NCBI GenBank assembly: GCA_038501785.1
Contig: JBAMJR010000168.1
Location: forward strand, 2,041,001-2,105,000
Direction of reading: 5' to 3'
Length of the DNA: 64,000 bases
Source of the DNA: Myoxocephalus aenaeus
Lineage: Eukaryota; Chordata; Actinopteri; Perciformes; Cottidae
The notes under the pieces are model-generated. The model saw nothing but the letters and a program-made list of their open reading frames with translations, did not search any database and had not been told where the DNA came from. The position numbers and the translations under genes are program-made. Of the stretch, positions 46,223 to 57,600 are shown in pieces. Position 1 is the stretch's first letter, and each line of letters opens with the position of its first letter.

Positions 46223-47854
46223 GAATAAGGTTCATACATGCAGAGATTAAGTAGTATTTTCTTTATATGTATCAAGACAAAGCTATGTATTTTACTATAA
46301 TACTTATAAAATAGTAAAATATAAGTGCTACTGGAGATTAAAGTAAATGTAAGAAACAACCATCAAGGCTTTAGAAGTATAACAGCAGATGATTTAAAGT
46401 ATAATCACATTGCTTTGACATGTAGGCCAGATATCTTTATTTATTATAGAATTAGTGCCTCGAGGCTTTTAAATGTGAGGTTGTCATCGGCAGAAATGTA
46501 ACGCGCCTTTTTAAAAACACTTCCTGAGCATAAATAAATAAATAATGGTCTGTTGGCGCGATGATGAACCAGAAAACCGTTTCACAAGCAGAGAAGATCA
46601 ACGTGTGCTGAGAGTAAAACTTTTCTATGTAAATATACAAATTATGCAAAAACATATTCTTCACTTTTATACTTTTGCAGATCTATCAAAATGAAATGTT
46701 TGACTATTAAACACTACAGTGTTGAAACTAGATCAGATCCACTAACGGATGAAGAGTACAACGATGAAGAAGATGTATTATATTTATTATATTTATATGA
46801 CTCCCTCCTGGATGTGGACTGAAGGCCTCTGGAAGAGTCTCAGAGAGCAGGAGCCGAGGTCAGCGTGTAACACCTTATTTACACAACAAAGAAATCTATT
46901 TTGTGTGTGTATGTATGTATTTTTAGTATGTATTTTTGCACATATCAAATGGGTTAAAAAGCTATTTTACGTGTCATCTCGTGTTCTGTATCAGTTTCTA
47001 GTCCACACTAAACAGTCATGACGTTATTTAGTAACCGGTTCAACCCGAGGGTCTCCTAATTAGGGACCCTGGAGTTCTACAGCTCGTATGACCACGATAT
47101 GAATACCAGGCCCTATTGTCCTTGATCTCTAAGGAATCCGCAACATCTTTAGAAAGATTACGACCCAAAGCATCTAAATCTGCAATAATAGTCACAATAA
47201 ACACAAGCATCGACATGTTAGGAAGCATATTCAGTCCAAAAAACGTGCCGACTTTGACCTGAATCTTGGTCACACCGTGACGAGCTGCATTTCAACATGA
47301 GCGTCTCCTTCCGCATGTGCCGTCTGACTCGCTCTCAGAAGAGTCTGAGGACCAATGAGAGCGCAGGATCAGACACTAATAAGGCTCAGAAATGATCTAG
47401 ATTGATTCTTTGACTGAAATCCGCCGTTGTTAGGGGGACTTATCAAGGTTTAGCAATTTAAATGAATTAAGTCGACTTTGTGCATGAGGAGATTGCACAG
47501 TTTTAGTTTTGAAAAAAACACTTCTCTCATTTTCTGAAAAAGAGAAAAAGGGGTGTCGTGTTTATTTATATTTATAATCGGCGGGGATTGAAAAATCTGA
47601 TCATTTTGGATGCAATTATATGACGTAGGATATCCTGTTGTTTGTAATGAGTGTTTGGTCTAATATCCTTGTTTAGAAATAATCAGTTATAGAAATGATC
47701 TCTGCAGTTTTCCACTTAAACAGTGATGATGAAAAGCCTAAATCATTTAGTTTGGAGTTGAGAGTACTTGTTTATACTTCATTCAAACTTCAGAATTTTA
47801 AAAACTTACTTACTTGCATCTCATGGATATATAATATATCCATGATATAATAAA
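46223..47854. other. Intergenic, nothing recognised
   Basis: 1.6 kb of AT-rich DNA with no gene, RNA or repeat family I can support. Confidence 0.5.
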
Positions 47855-48525
47855 CAGTCAGGTCCATAAATATTTGGACATTGACACATTTTTCATTATT
47901 TTGGCTCTGTACACCACAACAATGCAGACTTTCAGCTTTAACTTGAGGGTATTTACATTCAAATCAGGTGAACGGTGTAGGAACTACAACACATTCAAAC
48001 GTGGCCACCCTCTTTTTAAGGGACCAAAAGTAATTGGACAATTGGCTGCTCAGCTGTTCCAAGGTGAGGTGTGTGTAATTCCCTCGTTATTTCATTTACA
48101 AGGAGTAGATAAAAGGTCTAGAGTTCATTTCAGGTGTGGTATTTGTGTTTGGAATCTGTTGCGGTCAACTCTCAATATGAAGTCCAAAGAGCTGTCACCA
48201 TCAGTGAAGCAAGCCATCATTAGGATGAAACATCAAAACAAAACCATCAGAGAGATAGCAAACACATTAGGTGTGGCGAAATCAACTGTTTGGTACATTC
48301 TTAAGAAGAAAGAACGCACTGGTGAGCTCAGCAACACCAAAAGACCCGGAAGACCACGGAAGACAACTGTGGTGGATGACAGAAGAATCATTTCCTGGTG
48401 AAGAAAAACCCCTTCACAACAGTTGTCCAGATCAAGAACACTCTCCAGGAGGTAGGTGTATCTGTGTCAAAGTCCACCATCAAGAGAAGACTTCACCAGA
48501 GTAAATACAGAGGGTTCACCACTTC
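47855..48525 (+). pseudogene. Tc1-like transposon, 5' fragment with broken transposase
   Basis: The left end CAGTCAGGTCCATAAATATT is a Tc1-type terminus. The transposase start is at about 48177: an N-terminal helix-turn-helix region (MKSKELSPSVKQAIIRMK, then GVAKSTVWYILKKK) and a GRPRK AT-hook motif. The frame breaks near 48394 by a one-base loss and continues in another frame (KKNPFTTVVQIKNTL). The element stops at about 48525, before the DDE catalytic domain, and no right end follows. Confidence 0.85.
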
Positions 48526-48578
48526 CGGGTCTTTTGGTGTGTGTTTTTTTCATTTCAACTCCATTGTTGTGGTGTACA

Positions 48579-49290
48579 GTAGTGATGGCGAGATGAAGCT
48601 TCCTGAAGTATTGAAGCTTTCCATCCAATTGGTTCGCTCATGGGCCGAAGCTTCATGGGGCTTCATTTGCTCTACTGCGCCACCAAGTGGACAATACATG
48701 TAAAACAGGCAGAGTGATCAGAACGACACCATGGCTTTGGTGTGTGAAGCTTTGAATTTAATACATTATGTTTGTGACGCCAATACATCAGTTATTAACT
48801 TATTAATATTGTGTCTATCGTTATGATATAATGGCGGGGTCAAAATCAAAGGTGGAAACAAATTGGGAAAAAAGTTGTGATGTGACTGTGGGTCAGTGGT
48901 TAGATTACCCGTCTTTCAGTCAGAGGATCGGTGTTTCGAGCCTCGGCTCCGCTAGTCCATGTCGATGTGTCCAACTTTTTATTTTTTTAAATAAGAACTT
49001 TTCCACAGTGCTGGGCTTTTTGAGACTATTTCACCTGCTTTATAAAATACCCTTTCACAGGCACAGATGACGCTGGGGTACAGAGAGAAGGGGGAAATCC
49101 ATTGAGTTTCGCTGCCCCTTATTTCAAATCGCACGGCAAACCCACGAACCTCGCGTACCGGCCGGCTCGCGAGGCTTCGAACGTCACCACATACGTCATC
49201 GACACAAGCCTCGATACGCGCTTCACCAAAATCTACCTGGATTACTCGACACGCGCATCGAAGCCTCGACACGAAAGGACACATCACTAC
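48579..49290. mobile_element. Inverted-repeat element carrying a tRNA-like body
   Basis: About 712 bp between GTAGTGATG and CATCACTAC. Both halves are rich in GAAGCTTC-type and CTCGA-type sub-repeats, as in fish nonautonomous hAT-like elements. It encloses a tRNA-like block at 48883-48959. No clear flanking duplication, so the ends are tentative. Confidence 0.5.
48883..48959 (+). repeat. tRNA-derived sequence (not a functional tRNA)
   Basis: Has a D-arm-like GGGTCAGTGGTTAGATTACCC (A box) and a B-box-like GTGTTTCGAGCC at the expected spacing. The acceptor stem is only partly paired and the anticodon arm does not give a clean 7-nt loop. Probably a tRNA pseudogene or SINE head inside a DNA element. 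Confidence 0.5.
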
Positions 49291-49761
49291 TTTTTACTCC
49301 CCAGTGATTTAAAGATGGCTGGAAATATATATTGATAGTTTCTGCAGTGGCTATTAACCCTTTGCTCTGTAAGACATTTTATTATAGCTTAATGCAAATT
49401 ACATATAATGGTGAGGATTGTGTTCCAACAACAAAGACATCTCCGCTGCAACAAGACCAATTCTACCACAGGTAGACCGCAGACTTATATTAATATTCAT
49501 AAACCAATAGGTGTGTTTCTATCTTTCTTTCTTCTTAAGTCAATTCATAGCCTACAACTATTGTCAGCATGTTATTTTAATTCTCTTCTTTTTATGTGGC
49601 ACAATGGGATAAATGGCACTATTAATGCTATTAAAACTAGAATCACCAGCTCACGTTTCAGTCATGTTGCAGTTCACATCCGTGTCCGTCCAAAATGTAA
49701 CCTCATCATTGTGCTCTTTTTGGCAGAAAGGTGCAAATAGAGTTCAAAATACTGAGGTATA

Positions 49762-51335
49762 CACACCGCGTTCCACATTATTAGGCAAATTGTATTTAAG
49801 GGTCATAAACATTAATTTTTTGTTTTTTCAATTAAACTCATGGATGGTATTGTGTCTCAGGGCTATTTGGATGATTGAAATCATCCAAATAGTAATAATA
49901 ATAATTAGTTTGCCAGGTGAGCCCAATCAAAGGAAAACTACTTAAGAAGGATGTTCCACATTATTAAGCAAGCTACATGTTTCAGGCAAAATGGGGAAGA
50001 AAAAGGATCTCTCTGCTGCTGAAAAGCGGCAAATAGTGCAATACCTTGGTCAAGGTATCACAACATTGGATATTTCCAAAAGAATTGCGCGTGATCATCG
50101 GACGGTGAAGAAATTTGTCACCGATTCACAGCACAAGCGGGTTCGTTCAGACAAAGGCAAAATAAGGAAGATTTCTGCCAAACAAATGCGTCGGGTTAAG
50201 AGAGCAGCCACTAAAATGCCATTGAATAGCAGCAAACAGGTGTTTGAAGCCGCTGGTGCCTCTGGAGTCTCGCCAACTTCAAGATGTAGGATGCTCAAGA
50301 GGTTTGCAAGTGTCCTTAAACCTGTTATTCGGCCACCCCTAAACCAAGCTCACAAGCAAAAAAGGTTGCAGTGGGCTCAGGACTACATGAAGACTAACTT
50401 TCAAACTGTTTTGTTTACGGATGAGTGCCGTGCAACCCTTGATGGTCCTGATGGATGGAGTAGTGGATGGTTGGTGAATGGCCACCATGTCCCAACAAGG
50501 CTGAGACGTCAACAAGGAGGTGGCGGAGTCATGTTTTGGGCCGGAATCATGGGGAGAGAGCTGGTAGGCCCCTTCAGGGTCCCCGACGGTGTGAAAATGA
50601 CCTCGGCAAAGTATGTAGAGTTTCTGACTGACCACTTTCTTCTGTGGTACAAAAAGAAGAACCGTGCCTTCCGTAGCAAAATCATATTCATGCATGACAA
50701 TGCACCATGTCATGCTGCAAAGAATACCTCTGGGGCATTGGCTGCTATGGGCATAAAAGGAGAGAAACTCATGGTGTGGCCCCCATCTTCCCCTGACCTT
50801 AACCCTATTGAGAACCTTTGGAGCATCATCAAGCAAAAGATCTATGTGGGTGGAAGGCAGTTCACATCCAAGCAGGTGCTCTGGGAGGCTATTATGGCAT
50901 CCTGCAAAGACATTAAAGCAGAAACTATCAAAGAACTCACAAGTTCAATGGATGCAAGAATTGTGAAGTTGATATCAAAGAAGGGGTCCTATGTTAACAT
51001 GTAACTTGACCTGTTAAGATGTTTTTGATTCAAACTTTTCTTGATTTCAGTAAATATGACCTCCTAATGCTGCAAATTCAACAAATGACAATTTTTTGTT
51101 CTTTACAACCTATAAAATATCTTGAAACTCTGAAATTCTGCATAATAATTTGGAACACTGCATTTTGAGTTTTTTATTTAAAAAAAAAATACTGTTATCA
51201 TTTGGAGGTTTGTTCAATAGAATTTGACTTATACTCTAACAGTTGATGACTTGAAAATGATACTGACTGACTGTGCATTACTATTTAGGAAAATCTGAGC
51301 AAAGTGTAATTTGCATAATAATGTGGAACGCGGTG
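49762..51335 (+). mobile_element. Complete Tc1/mariner-class transposon with double direct repeats
   Basis: The terminal repeats read CACACCGCGTTCC on the left and, inverted, CACCGCGTTCC on the right, continuing as ACATTATTA and GCAAATT. TA flanks both ends (49760-49761 and 51336-51337). A second copy of the motif lies inside each end (49953-49973 and, inverted, about 51139-51157), giving an IR/DR layout with outer-inner spacing near 185 and 170 bp. It encodes an uninterrupted transposase at 49991-51004. All parts needed for transposition appear present, so the insertion looks young. Confidence 0.93.
49991..51004 (+). CDS. Tc1/mariner-class transposase, DD37E spacing
   Basis: 337 residues, no frameshift or stop. 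N-terminal paired-like DNA-binding region with helix-turn-helix signature (about residues 7-45, LSAAEKRQIVQYLGQGITT), a second helical region to about 110, then the DDE domain. Catalytic residues visible: D144 in LFTDEC, D236 in FMHDNAPCH and E274 in SPDLNPIENLW, with 37 residues between D236 and E274. The glycine-rich GGGGVMFWAG box is intact. DD37E spacing points to a lineage distinct from classical DD34E Tc1 elements; I recall a fish DD37E family being described but cannot confirm identity. Confidence 0.95.
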   Translation: MGKKKDLSAAEKRQIVQYLGQGITTLDISKRIARDHRTVKKFVTDSQHKRVRSDKGKIRKISAKQMRRVKRAATKMPLNSSKQVFEAAGASGVSPTSRCRMLKRFASVLKPVIRPPLNQAHKQKRLQWAQDYMKTNFQTVLFTDECRATLDGPDGWSSGWLVNGHHVPTRLRRQQGGGGVMFWAGIMGRELVGPFRVPDGVKMTSAKYVEFLTDHFLLWYKKKNRAFRSKIIFMHDNAPCHAAKNTSGALAAMGIKGEKLMVWPPSSPDLNPIENLWSIIKQKIYVGGRQFTSKQVLWEAIMASCKDIKAETIKELTSSMDARIVKLISKKGSYVNM

Positions 51336-51494
51336 TATTTAACCCTGTGCATCCACAGAATCACCTCTCATTCTTGTACTTTTTAAACTGACACTATTGC
51401 CGTAGAACTGCTGTAAAGTTAGTTCACATTGTTCCTGTAAAAACGTTTTTTTTTAAAAACATGCCACACGCAGATGAAACATATTCACAGACGA

Positions 51495-51500
51495 TTTATT
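51495..51500 (-). terminator. cmip: Candidate cmip poly(A) signal
   Basis: AATAAA on the minus strand. If used, the cmip 3' UTR would be about 3.1 kb. Nearer signals may exist; the choice is inferred from the absence of gene breaks or mobile elements between here and the stop codon. Confidence 0.4.
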
Positions 51501-54069
51501 TTTGATTGAAATTATTTCACATCATAGTTGTTATTTTTCCTGTTAAAGATCTTTTGTATTACAACAGCCACAGAGCAGCAGCAGCAGCAATAATAACAAT
51601 AATAATAATAATAATAACCCAGCAGGAGAAGCAGATCAACGCGGAGAAAAAAGACTGAAAAAGAGAAACATGATGGACGACCCCCCTTTTTTTTTTTTTC
51701 TCCAGCTGCCAAAAAACATTTTACAACAAGGAATTATGGGAAATGAAGTTGTTGTTTTCAGTCTGTCAGATTCTGACCCGGTTCCTTCCGTAACAACTGT
51801 TATTGAATGTCGGGAACTCTACAAACAGAGGTGATGAAGAGTCAGGACACCGGACACGCCCTAACATAAAACAGTGGGAGGAGATGATGCTCCTCACGTC
51901 TAACTGGCAGCAATCTTCTCCTGGCAGTCATCGAAAAAAGACTTTTCCACATTTTGGAAAAGAGTCTTTAGGGATAAAACAAGTTACACTGAAATAACGT
52001 TCAGTCAGTGTGCTCCACCTCTGATATGATTTTTTTTTTTATATGAAAATAGACAAACGTAAAAGATGAAAGCTCAGCTGGAGCGGCTTCAGTCCTCTTT
52101 AGAAAAGCAATAATCACTCAAATCCTCACGCGGTCGATTCCTGGCAACAACCAATCAGAAAGTAATCAGATGGGATCTTTCTCCATTTCAGTCCTTAACC
52201 TCAGAGAGATAGTGATCAGACCCTTTTATCAAATTTTCAAACCTTTTTATAAAAACAAAAATTACAAAATAAAAATACCAGAAGACGCAGCGGCGACATG
52301 TACATGCAAAAAAAAAAAACAAACACAGGAAACAAATGTCTGATTAAAGTGATGAAATCAAAGATGTTGGAAAACGTAAAAGATATTATGAAAACATTAT
52401 TTGTTAGATTACAGTGCACTTTGTGTGAAAAACAAAAACAACCACACGCGGAAGATGAAGGCATCAGCAGCCGGGGAGGCTGAGAGACAGAAAAAGGATG
52501 AAGAGGGTCAAACGGGGTCTCCTCCCGTCCTGGCAGGGAGGAGATGGCTATATACACACACTCCTATGTACATCATACAGGATATGAAAGAGGTCCGAGA
52601 GCCAGACCCAAAGACGGCCGGACACAAAACCGAGTCTACAGGCCAGACCCAGAACAGTCATGGCACCCAATAAATAGGAAACGAAGCCTGTGGCGGCGGA
52701 CGGCGTCCCGTCCTCTGCTGCAGCTCCCGCCTCCGTTCAACAGACGTCGCGAGCGCTGCGGAGGTCGACGCGGGACAAATAAACGGGACGGATGCAGTCG
52801 GAGCGACGCTGAGGGTGGAGGCCGGACTCGTGTTGCGTTCGAGGACAAGAGAGCGACCCAAACCGGACGGGCAGGAAAAAGAGATTCTGACACAGAGTGT
52901 CGGGGCAGTTACCGCATCGTATGAAACGCTTTGAGGGAATGTAGACGGGCAAATGTGGCCGAAAGTCTCTCGTCCCTTATAGCCCAATGCGAAAGAATAT
53001 GTACAGTAATTTTGTCCCATCCTTTGATGGGAAGGAATCATCCCAACAGCCTAAAAATGTCCCCCATGTCTTATGGCGTAATATAAATACAGCAGAACAA
53101 TTCAAAACAGGTGGCGTGGCAGAAAGATAATCGGCAACTCATCCACGGCTCCACCAGAGGCACTGAGACTCTTCACCCGGACCTCAGGGGGCGGGGTCCA
53201 GAAGACTCACCAGTCAGGACTGGAACCAGTGCACAAAACTAAAACTAAACTCCATGACGATGTTTGTCAAGCGTCCGTTCTTCTTTTCATAACCGTGTCA
53301 AAAAGACAAACCCACACCAAAAAAAACAGGATATGAAAATATACAACTCTCAGCTGGTGATGGTCTGGTTTACAGGCCCACTGGTTTCCACCATGGTGGT
53401 ACAGAGAGATCCGTGTGCGGCGCCTCCTCTCGGTTGGCTTCTTTTGTTGTACGTCGCAGAAAGAAAAGAGAAGAAAGGCCCTGTGTACTTCATTACTGTC
53501 AGGACGTAATAACCCAGGGGGATTTAAATACACAACTTATAAATACGAGGCGGTCCTGTTGGACATGAGACGTCATCAGGATGTTCACCGAGAACAAATG
53601 AAGAAAAAGAGGAACAAACGTCGCCATCGCCGTTTAACTTTCCTGCAGAGGTCTGGAAATGTTTCTGAAATGTCATCACTGGGGGTTTCCGCATATGATT
53701 ATATGTATATATGTCTTATATAGAAACACACAGTATATGAAAGCACAGATGTCTGTGTAAAAATGTGTTCATTCAAGTTGATAAAAACTTTTTTCTTTCC
53801 TTTTTGAGTGAGTGAACGTGTCGCGTTAAGAGGAACAGGCACAGTCCTCCTCCTCTCGGAGGTAAGCACCTCACGTTCCAAAAACCAAAGAGAACAGAAC
53901 CGGAAACTTGAAAACCGAAGCCAAAGAGCAAAGAGAGGGACAGTTCAACACGGTCGGGTTTGGAGAGCTACGTAGCGGGTCGGAGAAGAACTGGAATGTG
54001 AGCTGCTGTGTCCAGCCTTCATGGAGGGAGAGGAAGAGGAAGAGAGAGGAAGGCCCAGGTTTTCCTCGT

Positions 54070-54215
<146 letters not shown>

Positions 54216-54501
54216 AGAGGGAGAGCTGGACCGGATATGAAAACAGAGACCGTGTGTGGAACAGGGCAAACAAAACCGACAGAGAGAACGGGTCTGTCGC
54301 GTGTCCTCTGATCACAAGGTCCGTGACTGAGGTCCATAAAGGTTTCTCCTTCAGTTCCTTCCTGGCGATGGCGTCTGAAGATGACGAAGGCTCCTCCTCT
54401 GACGTACGACGCGTCGGAGGTGTTATGGTCACACGGGAGACGATGTCAGAGTTCCTGGTCTAAAGATGGCCGACAACACAACATAATTTCCATGTGATGT
54501 T

Positions 54502-54508
54502 GGTGTGT

Positions 54509-54589
<81 letters not shown>
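54502..54589. repeat. (GT)n microsatellite, about 43 units
   Basis: GT run with one C interruption near 54513; reads (CA)n in the cmip transcript, starting 14 bases after the stop codon. Confidence 0.98.
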
Positions 54590-54591
<2 letters not shown>

Positions 54592-54603
54592 CCGTGTGGT
54601 CGA

Positions 54604-54657
54604 TCACCAGGCCTCCGTGTACCGAACGTCAACGTCTTTCAGGTTGGGCAGTTTGGC
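54604..54657 (-). CDS. cmip: cmip last coding exon
   Basis: AKLPNLKDVDVRYTEAW and TGA. Acceptor TCTCTGCAG. Phase 0 in. Confidence 0.95.
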   Translation of the reverse strand, partial: AKLPNLKDVDVRYTEAW

Positions 54658-57600
54658 CTGCAGAGACACGGACAAAGAGAAACGCTTTAGTCACAGAGTC
54701 AGATCAAAACATATTATTAATATAAATGTTTTCTTTTTGCACTCGTATAGTCAGGGTTCAGACACATTATGAGCAATACTTTTCCATGACTTTAAACCAA
54801 ATGTCCATGAGCAAACATCTAGTGAAATCTGGGTGTAAACAGTAAAAAGTGAGTAAATGTAGTATTTAAACTAACAATGAGAATACAAAGCATACAGTAA
54901 ACCTTAAATGACTCAAATGAATTAGACAATAGTTTGATTAAAAGAATAAACATTTATATAGATGCCTGTATGTATGCCTGCTTATATTTTGAGCGTCTTT
55001 CTTTTAAAAGCATAAATAATTATTTCAAACTCAGCGCAAATGAACGTCATGAACACATGAATATAACACATTTACATGACTTACAGGTTTTCCATGAAGG
55101 TATGAACCCTGTATAGTTTTTGTCAAGTTTGGTCCTTAAGACTGATAAGGTTATTATTGTAGGTGATTTCAATATTCATGTGGATGTTAGCAATGATAGC
55201 CTTAGTGTTGCATTTAGCTTATTGTTAGATTCGATTGGCTTCTGTCAGAGAGTACAGGAACCGACTCGCTGCTTTAACCACACCCTCGACCTTGTTCTTA
55301 CATATGGCATTGACGTGGAGCATTTAGTAGTGTTTCCACAGAACCCTCTTTTATCAGACCATTGCCTTATAACTTTTGAGTTCATGCTACCAGATTGTAC
55401 AGCGATAGGCAAGAGTTTTTACACCAGATGTCTAACTGACGGTGCTGTTGCTAGATTTAAGGAAGCGATTCCTTCTGTATTTGATTCATTACCACGTCTC
55501 AATATAACAGATGACTCCTGTGCTAACTTTACTCCCTCCCAGATTGATCAGCTCGTTGATAGTGCTACTGGCTCACTGAGAGTGACACTGGACTCGATAG
55601 CCCCTCTAAAAAAGAGGATCATTAAGCAAAGGAGGCTCGCTCCATGGTATAACCCTCAGACCCGCATATTGAAGCAAGCATCAGGAAGCTTGAGGGCATA
55701 TGGCGCTCCAACGGTCTGGAGGAGTCCCGGTTGGTTTGGCGGGATAGTCTGAGAACATATAAGAAGGCCCTCCGTAATGCCAGAGGAGCCTACTACTCAT
55801 CACTAATAGAGAAAAACAAGAGCAACCCTAGGTTTCTCTTTAGCACTGTGGCCAGGCTGGCTGAGAGTCATAGCTCGGTGGATCCGTGTATTCCTATAGA
55901 CCTCAGTAGTAATGACTTTATGAACTTCTTCAATGATAAGATTATGGCTATTAGAGACAGGATCGGTGATCTCCTGCCCTCGACTACTGCACCTCCATCC
56001 TCAGGTGGGATGGCCATGGAGGAGGCTGTGGGCTGGATGACCTGCAACTTCCTGCTGCTGAACTCGGACAAGACTGAAGTCATTCTACTCGGCCCAGAAA
56101 TCAATTATCTGACGATATGGTTTCTCTGGATGGCATCGCTCTGGCATCCACCACCACCGTAAGGAATCTCTGAGTTATTTTTGACCAGGACCTATCCTTT
56201 GGCTCCCACGTGAAACAGATCTCAAGGACTGCCTTTTTTCACCTACGGAACATCTCAAAGATCCGGCACATCCTGTCTCAAAGCGATGCAGAAACATTGA
56301 TCCACGCATTTGTTACTTCAAGACTGGATTACTGTAACTCCGTATTATCAGGCTGCTCCGGAAAGTCCCTTGGGTCTCTCCAGCTGATCCAGAATGCTGC
56401 AGCTCGTGTACTAACAAGGACTCGGAAGAGAGATCACATTACTCCTGTACTAGCTGCTCTCCACTGGCTTCCTGTAAGATCGAGAATCATATTTAAAATC
56501 CTCCTCCTCACCTATAAAGCCTTAACTGGTGATGCACCATCATATCTTAAAGAGCTTATAGTGCCATATTACCCCACCAGAGGTTTGCCCTGGTCCAGCC
56601 CCTAGATATGCTGCTATAGGCCTAGACTGCTGGGGGACATCTCCTCTTCTCTTCCTCTTTCGCTTCTCTTCCTCTTTCACTCCTCCTCTCCTCTTCTTTC
56701 TCTCAGTCTGGATAAACTATTGTCTCTTCAATGCAATGTTAGCGCACAATCTAAACATCCCACAGACGAGGAGCAACATTAGAATTCCTCTCAAGTGTTT
56801 CTGCTAACAAAGATGAAACCAGTATTTACTCCTTTATCGGTTTTGAGTGAAGCCACTGTTTAACAGGTTGCTACCTGGTTGCTCAGTCTGTCACAAGCTA
56901 GCATATCCAGCATTTCATGGGAATATATTCAATTAACAGATGTCTCTGTAAATAACACCAACAGTTCTTTTCAGGAAATTTGGCAATCATTATAAAATAA
57001 TTTGCATAACAGCCCAATAAAAATGTTGAAAGCCTCTGCTGTGAGATACGACTCTTATGTATTTCATCCTTTTATAGGCCGTGAATATTGAGCCCCTCTG
57101 TGCATGTACATTCATGCATATTTAAAAGATATACATGCATATCTTTGTCTTTTCAAAGCACGGTTTCGATAGAGTGACGTGTGGTTTTACCTTGAGGTCC
57201 TCGTATGTGTCCGCTGTGAGCTTGGTGCTGTTCATGTTCAGACTGCACAGACTCTTCATGGCTGAAAGAGGCACACAGTCACAGTTAGCCACAGTTAGCG
57301 GATTCACTTCCAAACATTACACTTCATTTAGCTGAGGCTTTTATCCAAAGAGACTTACAATAAGTGATTCAACCATGAGGACAAACCAGAACAACAAGAA
57401 TCAAGAAAGTACAATTTCTTCAATAAAGTTAAACCACAAAGTGCTGTCAGTAAAAGACATTTAAGTACTACTAAAGTGCTACTAGGTGCTACTTTCCTTA
57501 TTCAACATGACACTCTTGTGTGTGGGGTTTCTACTCCAACATGCTTTACATTCTCAGTCTGAATAGACCCGTCATCGTCCTCTGCGCCCGTCTCTTTAAG

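Noticed and set aside
48883..48959. Functional tRNA gene
   Set aside because: Acceptor stem poorly paired and the anticodon loop does not fold with the usual 7 nt; kept only as tRNA-derived.
52544..53041. Overlapping open frames on both strands
   Set aside because: Inside the probable cmip 3' UTR, no conserved motifs, and no splice continuity with any gene.
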